From contig NZ_JOIU01000013.1 of NCBI RefSeq assembly GCF_000720135.1, positions 128,511 to 192,510 on the forward strand: a stretch of DNA of 64,000 nt, written 5' to 3'. The position numbers were made by a program, and so were the translations under genes. The DNA comes from Streptomyces sp. NRRL S-1022 (GTDB lineage: Bacteria; Actinomycetota; Actinomycetes; Streptomycetales; Streptomycetaceae). Each line of letters starts with the position of its first letter. Positions within the stretch are counted from its first letter, which is position 1. A model generated the notes under the pieces. It had not been told where the DNA came from, made no database searches, and was given only the letters and a program-made list of their open reading frames with translations. This document shows positions 35,863 through 45,905 of the stretch, piece after piece.

Positions 35863-38800
35863 CGATCGATCCACGCCTTCTGCGGTACGCCCGCGCCACC
35901 CGGCTCTTCCTCGTGGCGGTCGTCGGGCTGGGTGCCGTGGGCGCCGGTCTGGTCATCGCCCAGGCGATGCTCGTCGCCGAGATCGTCGTCGGAGCGTTCC
36001 AGCACGGGCAGTCGGCCGCTGAGCTGCGCACTCCCCTGCTGTTGCTGGCTGTCGTGGCCGTGGGGCGAGCGGTTGTCGCGTGGCTCACCGAACTCGCGGC
36101 GCACCGGGCGAGTGCGGCCGTGAAGTCCGAACTGCGCGGGCGGCTGCTCGACCGGGCCGCGGCGCTCGGGCCGGAGTGGCTGAGCGGTCAGCGGACCGGC
36201 TCGCTGGTCACCCTGGCCACCCGCGGCGTCGACGCCCTGGACGACTACTTCTCGCGCTACCTGCCGCAGTTGGGCCTCGCCGTGGTGGTGCCGGTGGCGG
36301 TGCTGGCGCGGATCGTCACCGAGGACTGGGTGTCGGCGGCGATCATCGTCGGGACGCTGCCGCTGATCCCGGTCTTCATGATGCTGATCGGCTGGGCGAC
36401 CCAGTCCCGGATGGACCGGCAGTGGCGGTTGCTGTCGCGGTTGTCCGGCCACTTCCTGGACGTCGTCGCGGGACTGCCCACGCTGAAGGTGTTCGGCCGG
36501 GCCAAGGCGCAGGCCGCGTCCATTCGGCGGATCACCGGTGAGTACCGGCAGGCCACGCTGCGGACCCTGCGGATCGCCTTCCTCTCCTCCTTCGCACTGG
36601 AGCTGCTGGCCACGCTGTCCGTGGCGCTGGTCGCCGTGACGATCGGGATGCGGCTCGTGCACGGAGAGATGGACCTGTACATCGGGCTGGTGATCCTGGT
36701 GCTGGCGCCCGAGGCCTATCTGCCGCTGCGGCAGGTGGGGGCGCAGTACCACGCGGCGGCGGAGGGGCTGGCCGCGGCGGAGGAGATCTTCACGGTGCTG
36801 GAGACGCCGGTGCCGGCGTCGGGTGCCGGTGCGGTGCCTGCGGGTGCCGTGTCCTTCGAAGGGGTCACCGTTCGTTATCCGGGGCGGGATTCGGACGCGG
36901 TGACCGGTGTGTCGTTCACCGTGCGGCCCGGGGAGACCGTGGCGCTGGTCGGGCCGAGCGGGGCGGGCAAGTCGACGCTGCTGGCTGTGCTGCTGGGGTT
37001 CGTACGGCCCACCGAGGGGCGGGTGCGGATCGGGGGTGCGGATCTCGCCGGACTGGATCTGGCGGAGTGGCGGTCGCGGATCGCCTGGGTGCCGCAGCGG
37101 CCGCATCTGTATGCGGGGACCATTGCGGAGAACGTGCGGCTGGCCCGGCCGGGGGCCGATGACGACGCTGTGCGCCGGGCCCTGCGGGACGCGGGGGCGT
37201 GGGAGTTCGTGGCGGGGCTGCCGGATGGTGTCGACACCGTGCTCGGGGAGGACGGGGCGGGGCTGTCGGCGGGACAGCGGCAGCGGCTGGCGCTGGCCCG
37301 GGCGTTTCTCGCGGATCGGCCTGTACTGGTGCTGGACGAGCCGACGGCCGCGTTGGACGGGGCGACGGAGGAGGATGTCGTAGCAGCGGTGCGGAGGCTG
37401 GCCGTGGGGCGCACCGTGTTGGTCGTCGTGCACCGGCCGGCGCTGTTGGGGGTGGCCGACAGGGTGGTACGGCTGGGAGGTGCCGAGTCCGTACGGCGCC
37501 CTGGGTACAGCGGACCTCCCAGGGAGCTCCGCCCCTTGGACTCCCGCCCTGGCCAACCCGCCCCCCGGCTCGCCGGGCTGGAGGGCGACCCGACGGCCGG
37601 GCGGGCGCGGCGTGTGCTGGCTCGGGTGCGGGGGGACGGACGGCGGTGGTCGGGGCGGCTGGCCGGGGCCCTGGGGCTGGGAAGCCTGGCGGTCGGCAGT
37701 GCGGTCGGGCTGATGGCGACCTCCGGGTGGCTCATCTCGCGGGCCTCGCAGCAGCCGCCGGTGCTGTACCTGATGGTGGCGGTGACCGCGACCCGGGCCT
37801 TCGGGATCGGGCGGGCCGTGTTCCGGTACGCCGAGCGGCTGGTGTCGCACGACGCCGTGCTGCGGATGCTGGCCGACACCCGGGTGGCGGTGTACCGGCG
37901 GCTGGAGCGACTGGCTCCCGCGGGGCTGCGCGGCGTCCGGCGCGGTGATCTGCTCAGCCGGCTGGTCGCGGACGTGGACGCCTTCCAGGACTACTGGCTG
38001 CGCTGGCTGCTGCCCGCCGGAGTCGCCCTCACCGTGTCCGCCGCCTCGGTCGGCTTCACGGCCTGGCTGCTGCCCGAGGCCGGTGCCGTCCTCGCCGTGG
38101 GCCTGCTGGCGGCCGGTGCCGGCGTCCCGCTGCTGACCGCGGCCGTGGCCCGGCGGGCCGAGCAGCGGCTGGCGCCCGCCCGGGGCGTCCTCGCGACCCG
38201 GGTGACCGACCTGCTCACCGGCACGGCCGAGCTGGCCGTCGCCGGTGCGCTGCCGGCCCGTGCGGACGCGGCCCGCCGGGCCGACGGCACCCTCACCCGG
38301 ATCGCCGCGCGGTCCGCCGCGGTCACCGGGCTCGGGGACGGGCTGACCGCGCTGATCTCCGGGCTGACCGTCACGGGCACCGCGGTGTTCGGCGCCCAGG
38401 CGGTGGCGTCCGGCCGGCTGGGCGGTGTGGCGATGGCCGTGGTGGTCCTGACCCCGCTGGCCGCCTTCGAAGCCGTGGTCGGGCTGCCGCTCGCCGTGCG
38501 GTACCGGCAGCGGGTGCGGCGCAGCGCGGAGCGCGTGTACGAGGTGCTGGACGCCCCCGAGCCCGTACGCGAGCCGGAGTCGCCCCGCCAGGCGCCCGCC
38601 TCGCCGTTCCCGCTGGTCGTCCAGGGCGTGGTCGCACGGTACGAGGGGCAGCGGCAGGACGCGCTGGCCGGGGTCGACCTGACCCTGGAGCAGGGGCGCC
38701 GGGTCGCGGTGGTGGGGGCGTCCGGCTCCGGCAAGACGACCCTCGCGCAGGTGCTGCTGCGGTTCCTCGACCCGCAGGCGGGTTCGTACACGCTCGCCGG

Positions 38801-39353
38801 TGTGGACGCGTGCGCGCTGGCCGGTGACGACGTACGGCGGCTCGTCGGGCTGTGCGCGCAGGACGCGCACCTCTTCGACAGCTCGGTGCGCGAGAACCTG
38901 CTGCTGGCCAGGAAGGACGCGGCCGAGGGCGATCTGCGCGGCGCGCTGGCCCGGGCCCGGCTGCTGGACTGGGTGGACTCGCTGCCCGACGGCCTGGACA
39001 CGCTCGTCGGCGAGCACGGGGCGCGGCTGTCCGGCGGCCAGCGGCAGCGGCTGGCGCTGGCCCGCGCGCTGCTCGCCGGTTTCCCGGTGCTGGTCCTGGA
39101 CGAGCCCGCCGAACACCTGGACCTGCCGACGGCCGACGCGCTGACCGCCGATCTGCTGGCCGCCACGGAGGGCCGTACGACGCTGCTGATCACCCACCGG
39201 ATGGCGGGGCTGGACGCCGTCGACGAGGTGATCGTGCTCGACGCGGGCCGAGTGGTGCAGCGGGGGCCGTACGAGACGCTGATGGCCGAGGCCGGGCCGC
39301 TACGGGAGATGGCGCGCCGGGAGGCCGAGACGGAGGCGCTGCAGGCGGCCTGA
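35856..39353 (+). CDS. cydCD: CydDC heterodimer fused in one chain (ABC exporter for bd oxidase assembly)
   Basis: 1165 aa: two complete ABC exporter halves in one chain. Half 1 (CydD-like): six hydrophobic segments, Walker A GPSGAGKST (Lys near 371) and the signature LSAGQRQRLALAR. Half 2 (CydC-like): membrane part about 590-880, Walker A GASGSGKTT (near 955) and LSGGQRQRLALAR (near 1058). CydDC exports thiols/moves heme for cytochrome bd assembly (E. coli knowledge); fusion is common in Streptomyces. The start GTG 35856 gives MKPIDPRLLRY, with AAGGG 10 nt before it; the codon lies within a parS site. Confidence 0.95.
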   Translation: MKPIDPRLLRYARATRLFLVAVVGLGAVGAGLVIAQAMLVAEIVVGAFQHGQSAAELRTPLLLLAVVAVGRAVVAWLTELAAHRASAAVKSELRGRLLDRAAALGPEWLSGQRTGSLVTLATRGVDALDDYFSRYLPQLGLAVVVPVAVLARIVTEDWVSAAIIVGTLPLIPVFMMLIGWATQSRMDRQWRLLSRLSGHFLDVVAGLPTLKVFGRAKAQAASIRRITGEYRQATLRTLRIAFLSSFALELLATLSVALVAVTIGMRLVHGEMDLYIGLVILVLAPEAYLPLRQVGAQYHAAAEGLAAAEEIFTVLETPVPASGAGAVPAGAVSFEGVTVRYPGRDSDAVTGVSFTVRPGETVALVGPSGAGKSTLLAVLLGFVRPTEGRVRIGGADLAGLDLAEWRSRIAWVPQRPHLYAGTIAENVRLARPGADDDAVRRALRDAGAWEFVAGLPDGVDTVLGEDGAGLSAGQRQRLALARAFLADRPVLVLDEPTAALDGATEEDVVAAVRRLAVGRTVLVVVHRPALLGVADRVVRLGGAESVRRPGYSGPPRELRPLDSRPGQPAPRLAGLEGDPTAGRARRVLARVRGDGRRWSGRLAGALGLGSLAVGSAVGLMATSGWLISRASQQPPVLYLMVAVTATRAFGIGRAVFRYAERLVSHDAVLRMLADTRVAVYRRLERLAPAGLRGVRRGDLLSRLVADVDAFQDYWLRWLLPAGVALTVSAASVGFTAWLLPEAGAVLAVGLLAAGAGVPLLTAAVARRAEQRLAPARGVLATRVTDLLTGTAELAVAGALPARADAARRADGTLTRIAARSAAVTGLGDGLTALISGLTVTGTAVFGAQAVASGRLGGVAMAVVVLTPLAAFEAVVGLPLAVRYRQRVRRSAERVYEVLDAPEPVREPESPRQAPASPFPLVVQGVVARYEGQRQDALAGVDLTLEQGRRVAVVGASGSGKTTLAQVLLRFLDPQAGSYTLAGVDACALAGDDVRRLVGLCAQDAHLFDSSVRENLLLARKDAAEGDLRGALARARLLDWVDSLPDGLDTLVGEHGARLSGGQRQRLALARALLAGFPVLVLDEPAEHLDLPTADALTADLLAATEGRTTLLITHRMAGLDAVDEVIVLDAGRVVQRGPYETLMAEAGPLREMARREAETEALQAA

Positions 39354-39381
39354 CGAGGTGTCGCGCCCGGGCTCCGCGGCG

Positions 39382-40254
39382 CTACCGCACCCGGTCCGCC
39401 AGCAGCTGCTCGATCACCACGGCGACACCGTCGTCGTTGTTGGCGACCGTGCGGCCCGACGCGGCGGCGATGGCGGCCGGGTGGGCGTTGCCCATCGCGT
39501 AGGACCGGCCGGCCCAGGTCAGCATCTCGACGTCGTTGGGCATGTCTCCGAAGGCCACGACCTCCTCGGGCGAGATGCCGCGCTCGGCGCAGCACAGGGC
39601 GAGGGTGCTGGCCTTGGAGACGCCGGGGCCGCTCAGTTCGAGCAGGGCGCTGGGGCTGGAGCGGGTGACGTTGGCGTGTTCGGTGACGGCCAGCCGGGCC
39701 AGGGTGAGGAAGGCGTCGGGGTCGAGGGAGGGGTGGTAGGCGAGGATCTTGAGGACGGGCTGGTCGGCGTCGGGGCCGTCCGGGGCGAGCAGTTCCTCGG
39801 CGGGCAGGAGGGTGTCGGGTATCTCCATGTGCAGCTTGGGATAGTCCGGCTCCTGGTGGAAGCCGTACGTCTGCTCGACCGCGAACACCGTGCCGGGTGC
39901 CGCGTCGCGCAGCAGCCGCACGGCCTTCAGCGCGTTCTCCCGGCGCATTTCGCGGACCTTCACGAACCGGTGGGCGCCGGGGCCGCCGTGCAGGTCGACC
40001 ACGGCGGCGCCGTTGCCGCAGATGGCCAGGCCGTGGCCGTGGACGTGGTCGCTGACCACGTCCATCCAGCGGGCCGGCCGGCCGGTGACGAAGAAGACCT
40101 CGATCCCGGCTTCCTCGGCGGCGGCCAGGGCGGCGACGGTCCGCGGGGAGACCGATTTGTCGTCGCGCAGCAGGGTGCCGTCGAGGTCGGTGGCGATCAG
40201 CCGCGCGGGGGTGGCGGCGGCAGGGGTCCCGGGCTGTCTGGTCGCTGAGGTCAC
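39382..40254 (-). CDS. HAD hydrolase, Cof subfamily (IIB)
   Basis: 290 aa. [10 protein letters not shown] (nucleophile Asp), VTGRPARWM (motif II) and [13 protein letters not shown] (motif IV) with a Cof-type cap between. Acts on a small phosphorylated metabolite, unknown. GTG 40254 is used; ATG 40272 is in frame and also possible. A second Cof-type paralog, 49033-49830, is in this window. Convergent with cydCD with 28 nt between. Confidence 0.87.
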   Translation of the reverse strand: MTSATRQPGTPAAATPARLIATDLDGTLLRDDKSVSPRTVAALAAAEEAGIEVFFVTGRPARWMDVVSDHVHGHGLAICGNGAAVVDLHGGPGAHRFVKVREMRRENALKAVRLLRDAAPGTVFAVEQTYGFHQEPDYPKLHMEIPDTLLPAEELLAPDGPDADQPVLKILAYHPSLDPDAFLTLARLAVTEHANVTRSSPSALLELSGPGVSKASTLALCCAERGISPEEVVAFGDMPNDVEMLTWAGRSYAMGNAHPAAIAAASGRTVANNDDGVAVVIEQLLADRVR

Positions 40255-40411
40255 CCGGTCATTCTCGCGCATATGCCTGCACGGCCGTGCGTGACTGTGC
40301 ACGGATGAGACACAGATGACGTCCAGGAGGGCCCGCCCGGCTCGGGAAGCCCGGTCGGGAAGCCCGCTGAGGCCCGCTCAGGGACCCCGCCCAGAAGGCC
40401 CGGTCGACCGC

Positions 40412-41314
40412 TCAGTCCAGCTGGGCGAGGGCCTCCATGGCGATCCGCTCGAAGACCTTCTCGTCCGCGGCGAAGTCGGAGTCCGGGACGGGCCAGTGGA
40501 TCACGATCTCGGTGAAGCCCAGCTCCCGGTGGCGGCCGGCGAAGTCCACGAAGGCGTCCAGGGACGCGAGGGGCCGGCCGCGGTCCGGGGTGAAGCCGGT
40601 GAGCAGGACCTTGTCCAGCCCGGCGGCGTCCCGCCCGATGGCCTCGCACGCCTCGGACAGCTTGCCGATCTGCCCGCGCAGGGCCTCGACGGACTGCTCC
40701 GGCGTGCCGTTCTCGTACAGCTTCGGGTCGCCGGTGGTCACCCACGCCTGGCCGTGCCGCGCGGCGAGCTTCAGGCCGCGCGGGCCGGTGGCCGCCACGG
40801 CGAACGGCAGCCGGGGGCGCTGCACGCAGCCGGGGATGTTCCGGGCCTCGTGCGCCGAGTAGAACCGGCCCTCGTAGGACACCGCGTCCTCGGTGAGCAG
40901 CCGGTCCAGCAGGGGCACGAACTCGGCGAACCGGTCGGCGCGCTCGCGCGGGGTCCACGGCTCCTGGCCGAGCGCGGTGGCGTCGAACCCGGTGCCGCCC
41001 GCGCCGACGCCGAGCGTGACCCGGCCGCCGGAGATGTCGTCCAGGGAGATCAGTTCCTTGGCGAGGGTCACCGGGTGGCGGAAGTTGGGCGAGGTGACCA
41101 GTGTGCCGAGGCGCAGCCGGTCGGTGGCCGCCGCGGCCGCCGTGAGCGTCGGGACCGCGCCGAACCAGGGGCCGTCGCGGAAACTGCGCCAGGACAGGTG
41201 GTCGTAGGTGTACGCCGTGTGGAAGCCGAGCTGCTCGGCGCGCACCCAGGCCGCACGGGCGCCCTCGTGCCAGCGGCGGTACGGCAGGATCACGGTGCTC
41301 AGACGCAGACTCAT
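40412..41314 (-). CDS. LLM-class F420-dependent oxidoreductase
   Basis: 300-aa luciferase-like barrel: [34 protein letters not shown] and [11 protein letters not shown] are typical of actinobacterial F420-dependent enzymes that reduce or oxidise unknown substrates. The cofactor (F420 rather than FMN) is inferred from the family. ATG 41314. Likely single gene. Confidence 0.88.
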   Translation of the reverse strand: MSLRLSTVILPYRRWHEGARAAWVRAEQLGFHTAYTYDHLSWRSFRDGPWFGAVPTLTAAAAATDRLRLGTLVTSPNFRHPVTLAKELISLDDISGGRVTLGVGAGGTGFDATALGQEPWTPRERADRFAEFVPLLDRLLTEDAVSYEGRFYSAHEARNIPGCVQRPRLPFAVAATGPRGLKLAARHGQAWVTTGDPKLYENGTPEQSVEALRGQIGKLSEACEAIGRDAAGLDKVLLTGFTPDRGRPLASLDAFVDFAGRHRELGFTEIVIHWPVPDSDFAADEKVFERIAMEALAQLD

Positions 41315-41413
41315 GGGTCCGAGCGTAAGCGGCGGCGCCGGCAACGGACGAACCGGTCACGCTACGCGGCCGTAGGGCCACGCGGGGAGCGGGGGAGCCG
41401 GGGCCGTACGCCG

Positions 41414-41962
41414 TCAGCGGGCGCCGGTGAAGCGCAGGTAGCGCGGGGGGACGGCCGCCGTCAGCCAGACCCCGTTGGCGCTGAGGTGGAAGACGTGGCC
41501 GTCGCGGTGCATGGCTCCGGCGTCGACGGCCAGCACCACGGGACGGCCCCGCCGGGCACCGACGCGGGTGGCGGTCTCCCGGTCGGCGGAGAGGTGCACG
41601 GCGTGCCGGGTCATGGGCCGCAGGCCCTCCGCACGGATGGCGCCCAGGCGCGCGGCGACCGTGCCGTGGTAGAGGTACGGCGGCGGGTCCGCCGGGGGCA
41701 GGCCGAGGTCGACCTCGATGCTGTGGCCCTGGCTGGCGCGGATCCTGCCGCCCTCGATCACGAAGCGCCGTTTGTCGTTCGTGGCGACGACGTGGTCGAG
41801 CTCCTCACGGGTGAACCGGAAGCCGTGGGCCGTGGCCGCGGTGATCAGCGCCCCGATCTCCACCCAGCCGCCCGCGTCCGGGGTGAGCCCGATGCGCTCG
41901 GGCTGGTGGCGCAGGTGCCGGGAGAGGTATTTCGACACCTTCACGGTACGGCGTTCGTCCAT
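41414..41962 (-). CDS. kptA: RNA 2'-phosphotransferase (Tpt1/KptA)
   Basis: 182 aa. [19 protein letters not shown] is the N-terminal motif with the catalytic Arg-His-Arg; [14 protein letters not shown] and LYHGT follow, and [13 protein letters not shown] near the end. The enzyme moves a 2'-phosphate from RNA to NAD+. Bacteria have no tRNA splicing of the eukaryotic kind, so the natural RNA target is unknown; RNA repair is possible. ATG 41962. A DnaA-box cluster lies just upstream. Confidence 0.92.
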   Translation of the reverse strand: MDERRTVKVSKYLSRHLRHQPERIGLTPDAGGWVEIGALITAATAHGFRFTREELDHVVATNDKRRFVIEGGRIRASQGHSIEVDLGLPPADPPPYLYHGTVAARLGAIRAEGLRPMTRHAVHLSADRETATRVGARRGRPVVLAVDAGAMHRDGHVFHLSANGVWLTAAVPPRYLRFTGAR

Positions 41963-42017
41963 GCACCCAGGGTGCGGGAGAGACGCGGATCACGCAGGTT
42001 GTTTTTCTCCGGAGGTT

Positions 42018-42071
42018 TGATCCACAAGCAAGTGCGGTTATCCACAGCGGAATTGGCGAAACTGTGGACAA
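42018..42071. promoter_or_regulatory. DnaA-box cluster between kptA and ephD-like gene
   Basis: TGATCCACA (42018-42026, one mismatch), TTATCCACA (42038-42046, perfect) and TGTGGACAA (42063-42071, perfect in minus orientation) within 54 bp of the 140-bp gap. Confidence 0.75.
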
Positions 42072-42102
42072 CCGGTGGACGCGGGCCGCCGGGCAGCGGT
42101 GC

Positions 42103-43857
42103 TCACAGCCGCGGCTCCACGCGGGCGATCCGCCGCAACAGCCCCGGTGCGAAACGGGACAGCAGGTGCGCTCCCCTGGCCTCCGGGGTCACCGGGACCA
42201 CCGCCTTGTCGCCGGCCACCGCGTCCAGGACGGCGGTCGCGACCTTCTCCGGCGGGTAGTTGCGCAGCCCGTACAGGCGGGCGGAGCGCTGCCGGCGGCG
42301 GCGCTGTTCCGCCTCGTCGACGCCGGTGAAGCGAGCCGTGGCGGTGATGCCGGTGTTGACGAAGCCCGGGCAGACGGCCGTGACGCCGATGCCCTGGCCG
42401 GCCAGCTCGGCGCGCAGGCACTCGGAGAGCATGAGCACGGCCGCCTTGGAGGTGCTGTAGGCGGGCAGTGCGCGCGAGGGCTGGTAGGCCGCGGCGGACG
42501 CGATGTTGACGATGTGGCCGCCCTGGCCGCGCTCGGCCATGCGCGCCCCGAAGAGCCGGCAGCCGTGGATCACCCCCCACAGGTTGACGTCCAGCACCGT
42601 GCGCCAGTCGTCGGTCGTCGTGGTGAAGAAGGAGCCCGACAGGCCGATGCCCGCGTTGTTGACCAGCACGTCCAGCACGCCGTACGCGTGGTGGACCTTC
42701 TCCGCGAGTTTCTCCATGGCCTGCTCGTCGGAGACGTCGGCCGGTTCGGACCAGGCCTCGGCCGCCCCGGCCAGCCGGGCCAGGTCCGCGGTGCGGGCCG
42801 CGGCCTCGGCGTCCCGGTCGACGGCGATCACGCGCGCGCCGGCCTCGGCGAAGGCGAACGCGGTCGCCCGGCCGATCCCGCTGCCCGCGCCGGTGACCAG
42901 CACCAGCTGCCCGGCGAACCGGTCGGCGTGGCGTCCGGTGGCGGCCGGGACGGGACGCCCGCCGTCCACCGAGGTGACGAACTGGTCGATCCAGGCGGCC
43001 ACCTGGTCGGGCCGGGTGCGCGGGACCCAGTGCTTGGCCGGGAGCGTGCGCCGGGTCAGCTGCGGCACCCACCGGTCCAGGTCGTCGTAGAGCCGCTCGG
43101 AGAGGAACGCGTCCCCCTGGGGGGTGATGAGCTGCACGGGCGCGTGTGCGTACGCGTCCGGGCGCGGCCTGTGCAGCCGGGCGCGGACGTTGTCCCGGTA
43201 CAGCCAGGCGCCGTGGGCCGCGTCGGAGGGGAGGGAACCGGTCGGGTAGTCGCCGCCGGGGACCCGCTCGGCCCGCTCCAGGATCCCCGGCCAGCGCTTG
43301 CCGAGCGGGCCGCGCCAGGCCAGCTCCGGCAGGACCGGCGTGTGCAGCAGGTAGACGTACCAGGACTTGGCGCCCTGTCCGAGGAGCTGGCCCACCCGGC
43401 GGGGCGTCGGGCGCTTCACGCGCGCGTCGATCCAGTGCCCGAAGTGGTCGAGGGACGGCCCGGAGATCGAGGTGAAGGAGGCGATACGGCCCTCCGTACG
43501 GGCGACCGTGACGAACTCCCAGGACTGCACCGAGCCCCAGTCGTGCCCGACGAGGTGCACGGGCCGGCCGGGGCTGACCGCGTCGGCGACGGCCAGGAAG
43601 TCGTCCGTGAGCTTGGCCAGCGTGAAGCCCCCGCGCAGCGGCCGGGGTGCCGTGGAGCGGCCGTGGCCCCGGACGTCGTAGAGGACGACGTGGAAGCGGC
43701 CGGCGAGCCGGACGGCCACCTCCGACCAGACCTCCTTGCTGTCCGGGTAGCCGTGCACCAGCACCACCGTCGGCTGCTCCGGGTCGCCCAGCTCGGCCAC
43801 GCACAGCTCGACCCCGCCGGTGCGCACCCAGCGCTCGCGCGCGTCTCGCAGTGTCAC
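42103..43857 (-). CDS. EphD-like fusion: alpha/beta hydrolase + short-chain dehydrogenase
   Basis: 584 aa. N-terminal half (about 1-290): hydrolase with [13 protein letters not shown] and the nucleophile elbow VGHDWGS (Asp, epoxide-hydrolase type), [10 protein letters not shown]-terminal half (about 310-584): Rossmann fold with [23 protein letters not shown] and the YSTSK catalytic motif. M. tuberculosis EphD has this architecture and acts on lipid epoxides; Streptomyces has no mycolates, so the substrate is different and unknown. GTG 43857 overlaps the M24 stop by 4 nt, showing translational coupling. Confidence 0.9.
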   Translation of the reverse strand: MTLRDARERWVRTGGVELCVAELGDPEQPTVVLVHGYPDSKEVWSEVAVRLAGRFHVVLYDVRGHGRSTAPRPLRGGFTLAKLTDDFLAVADAVSPGRPVHLVGHDWGSVQSWEFVTVARTEGRIASFTSISGPSLDHFGHWIDARVKRPTPRRVGQLLGQGAKSWYVYLLHTPVLPELAWRGPLGKRWPGILERAERVPGGDYPTGSLPSDAAHGAWLYRDNVRARLHRPRPDAYAHAPVQLITPQGDAFLSERLYDDLDRWVPQLTRRTLPAKHWVPRTRPDQVAAWIDQFVTSVDGGRPVPAATGRHADRFAGQLVLVTGAGSGIGRATAFAFAEAGARVIAVDRDAEAAARTADLARLAGAAEAWSEPADVSDEQAMEKLAEKVHHAYGVLDVLVNNAGIGLSGSFFTTTTDDWRTVLDVNLWGVIHGCRLFGARMAERGQGGHIVNIASAAAYQPSRALPAYSTSKAAVLMLSECLRAELAGQGIGVTAVCPGFVNTGITATARFTGVDEAEQRRRRQRSARLYGLRNYPPEKVATAVLDAVAGDKAVVPVTPEARGAHLLSRFAPGLLRRIARVEPRL

Positions 43858-44696
43858 TTCTCCTCCGCCCAGCGCCGCACGTGCGGCAGATCGTCGTCCA
43901 GCCAGAAGGCGCTCTCCACGGGGTCCCGGGAGTCGGTGACCACCAGGATCTCCTCGAACTTCGCGCCCGTCCCACGGAAGCCGAGGTGCGGTTCGACCGC
44001 CCACAGGCCCGGCCGCGGCGGGTGGTCCGAGAAGCGGTACGGCGACCACAGCGGCGACCAGCCCTCGCGGTGGCCGTGCAGCGCGTCGGCGGCGAGGCCC
44101 TTGAGGGCCTGGGTGCCGAACCCGAACAGGTGCGGGGAGAAGCGGCGCTGCCTGACCCGGTCCACCTTGTGGGCGATCACCCCGAAGGGATAGGCGCGGT
44201 GCCGGTTGGCGTAGCCCTGACGGACCATGAGCCGGTCCACGTCCTGGTAGATCTCCCGCAGCGGGCGCCGCTCGCGCACCTCGCGCAGGATCAGTTCACG
44301 GTGCGCCTCCAGGTCGGCCGTCAGCCGGTCCTGTACCGGGTTCGCGCCCAGCGAGCCGGAGTAGCCGATGTCCGCCGTGTATCCCTCGTACACCGGGGCC
44401 ATGTCGAGGATGAACGGCATCCCCGGCGCCAGCGCGCGTTCGGTCGGGAAGAACTGCAGCGGGATGCGGAAGTCCACGAACGCCGTGCGGTCCCCGAACC
44501 AGGCGAACGGGAGGTGGAACCAGTCCCGCACCCCGCGCTCGCGCAGCCACGCCCGCTGCATCCGCGCCGCCTCGCGCTCGGTCACGCCCGGTTCGAGGCG
44601 GGCCGCGACCGCCTCCGCGCACTCGTAGGCGAGGCGCTGCACCCGCCGGAACCCCCGCAGTTCCACGGAGCGTCGGTCGCTCACTGCCGTCGTCAT
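43854..44696 (-). CDS. M24-family metallopeptidase-like protein
   Basis: 280-aa pita-bread fold (aminopeptidase P/creatinase type). Metal ligands can be followed: Asp in FILDMAP, Asp in YTADIGYSG, His in GVIAHKVDRV, Glu in AVEPHLGF and Glu in KFEEILVV. Shorter than PepP, lacking the N-terminal domain. Coupled to the EphD-like gene, so it may act on the same compound rather than on peptides. ATG 44696 with GGAG upstream. Confidence 0.85.
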   Translation of the reverse strand: MTTAVSDRRSVELRGFRRVQRLAYECAEAVAARLEPGVTEREAARMQRAWLRERGVRDWFHLPFAWFGDRTAFVDFRIPLQFFPTERALAPGMPFILDMAPVYEGYTADIGYSGSLGANPVQDRLTADLEAHRELILREVRERRPLREIYQDVDRLMVRQGYANRHRAYPFGVIAHKVDRVRQRRFSPHLFGFGTQALKGLAADALHGHREGWSPLWSPYRFSDHPPRPGLWAVEPHLGFRGTGAKFEEILVVTDSRDPVESAFWLDDDLPHVRRWAEEK

Positions 44697-44930
44697 GCCG
44701 CTCCGTCCGTCGAGCAAGCTACTGGTCCGTAACGTGACACAGTGAATCTGGCACTTGTTAGAGATGGCGTCAATAGGCGGGATCAAGGGCTGTGGACGAC
44801 GGGGCCGTGCGCGGCCCCCGGGCCCACCTGTGGGTGGGCGACCCCTAAGGCCCCGTAATACCTGGGGCGGATGGCCGAACGGCTCTGAGGTCTGACGACG
44901 GACGTGGTCCGGATCACTACCGTCGAACCC

Positions 44931-45905
44931 GTGACTGTGATCGCGACCGAAAGCCTGAGCAAGCGGTTCCCCCGGGTGACCGCGCTCGACCGGCTGTCCG
45001 TGGACATCGGACCCGGTGTGACCGGACTCGTCGGGGCCAACGGCGCCGGCAAGTCCACCCTGATCAAGATCCTGCTGGGGCTGGCCCCCGCCACGGAGGG
45101 CCGTGCCGAGGTGCTCGGCCTGGACGTCGCCACCAAGGGCGCCGCCATCCGCGAGCGCGTGGGCTACATGCCGGAGCACGACTGCCTGCCGCCGGACGTC
45201 TCGGCGACCGAGTTCGTCGTCCACATGGCGCGCATGTCCGGCCTGCCGCCCACCGCCGCCCGCGAGCGGACCGCCGACACCCTGCGCCACGTCGGTCTGT
45301 ACGAGGAGCGGTACCGCCCCATCGGCGGCTACTCGACCGGCATGAAGCAGCGGGTCAAGCTCGCCCAGGCGCTGGTGCACGACCCGCAGCTGGTCTTCCT
45401 GGACGAGCCGACCAACGGCCTCGACCCGGTCGGCCGCGACGAGATGCTCGGCCTGATCCGCCGCATCCACACCGACTTCGGCATCTCCGTGCTGGTCACC
45501 TCGCACCTGCTGGGCGAACTGGAGCGCACCTGCGACCACGTCGTCGTCATCGACGGCGGCAAGCTGCTGCGCTCCAGCTCCACCACCGACTTCACCCAGA
45601 CCACGACGACCCTCGCGATCGAGGTCACCGACAGCGACACCCACCCGGACGGCACCCGCGCCGTCCGCGAGGCGCTCCACGCGCGCGGGGCCGACACGCA
45701 CGCGGAGGCCGGCGGCCTGCCCGGCGCCGGGCACATCCTGCTGCTGACCGCCACGGGCGACGAGACGTACGACCTCGTCCGGGACGTGGTCGCCGACCTC
45801 GGCCTCGGCCTGGTCCGCATGGAACAGCGCCGGCACCACATCTCCGAGGTGTTCACCGGCAGCAGCGACGAACAGCGGAAGGAGGCCGTCGGTCATGGCG
45901 GTTGA
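44931..45905 (+). CDS. ABC transporter ATP-binding protein (exporter, component 1)
   Basis: 324 aa. Walker A GANGAGKST (about 37-45), signature YSTGMKQRVKLAQAL, Walker B LVFLDEPTNGLDP and H-loop VTSHLL, plus a C-terminal domain as in ABC-2 export ATPases. First of four tightly packed genes forming a transporter. GTG 44931 is used; GTG 44904 is in frame, and the lack of a ribosome site suggests a leaderless start. Substrate unknown. Overlaps the permease gene by 11 nt. Confidence 0.88.
   Translation: MTVIATESLSKRFPRVTALDRLSVDIGPGVTGLVGANGAGKSTLIKILLGLAPATEGRAEVLGLDVATKGAAIRERVGYMPEHDCLPPDVSATEFVVHMARMSGLPPTAARERTADTLRHVGLYEERYRPIGGYSTGMKQRVKLAQALVHDPQLVFLDEPTNGLDPVGRDEMLGLIRRIHTDFGISVLVTSHLLGELERTCDHVVVIDGGKLLRSSSTTDFTQTTTTLAIEVTDSDTHPDGTRAVREALHARGADTHAEAGGLPGAGHILLLTATGDETYDLVRDVVADLGLGLVRMEQRRHHISEVFTGSSDEQRKEAVGHGG

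Noticed and set aside
35724..39197. Long open minus-strand frame opposite cydCD
   Set aside because: Low-complexity Arg/Gly/Pro translation without any family; cydCD has two complete ABC halves.
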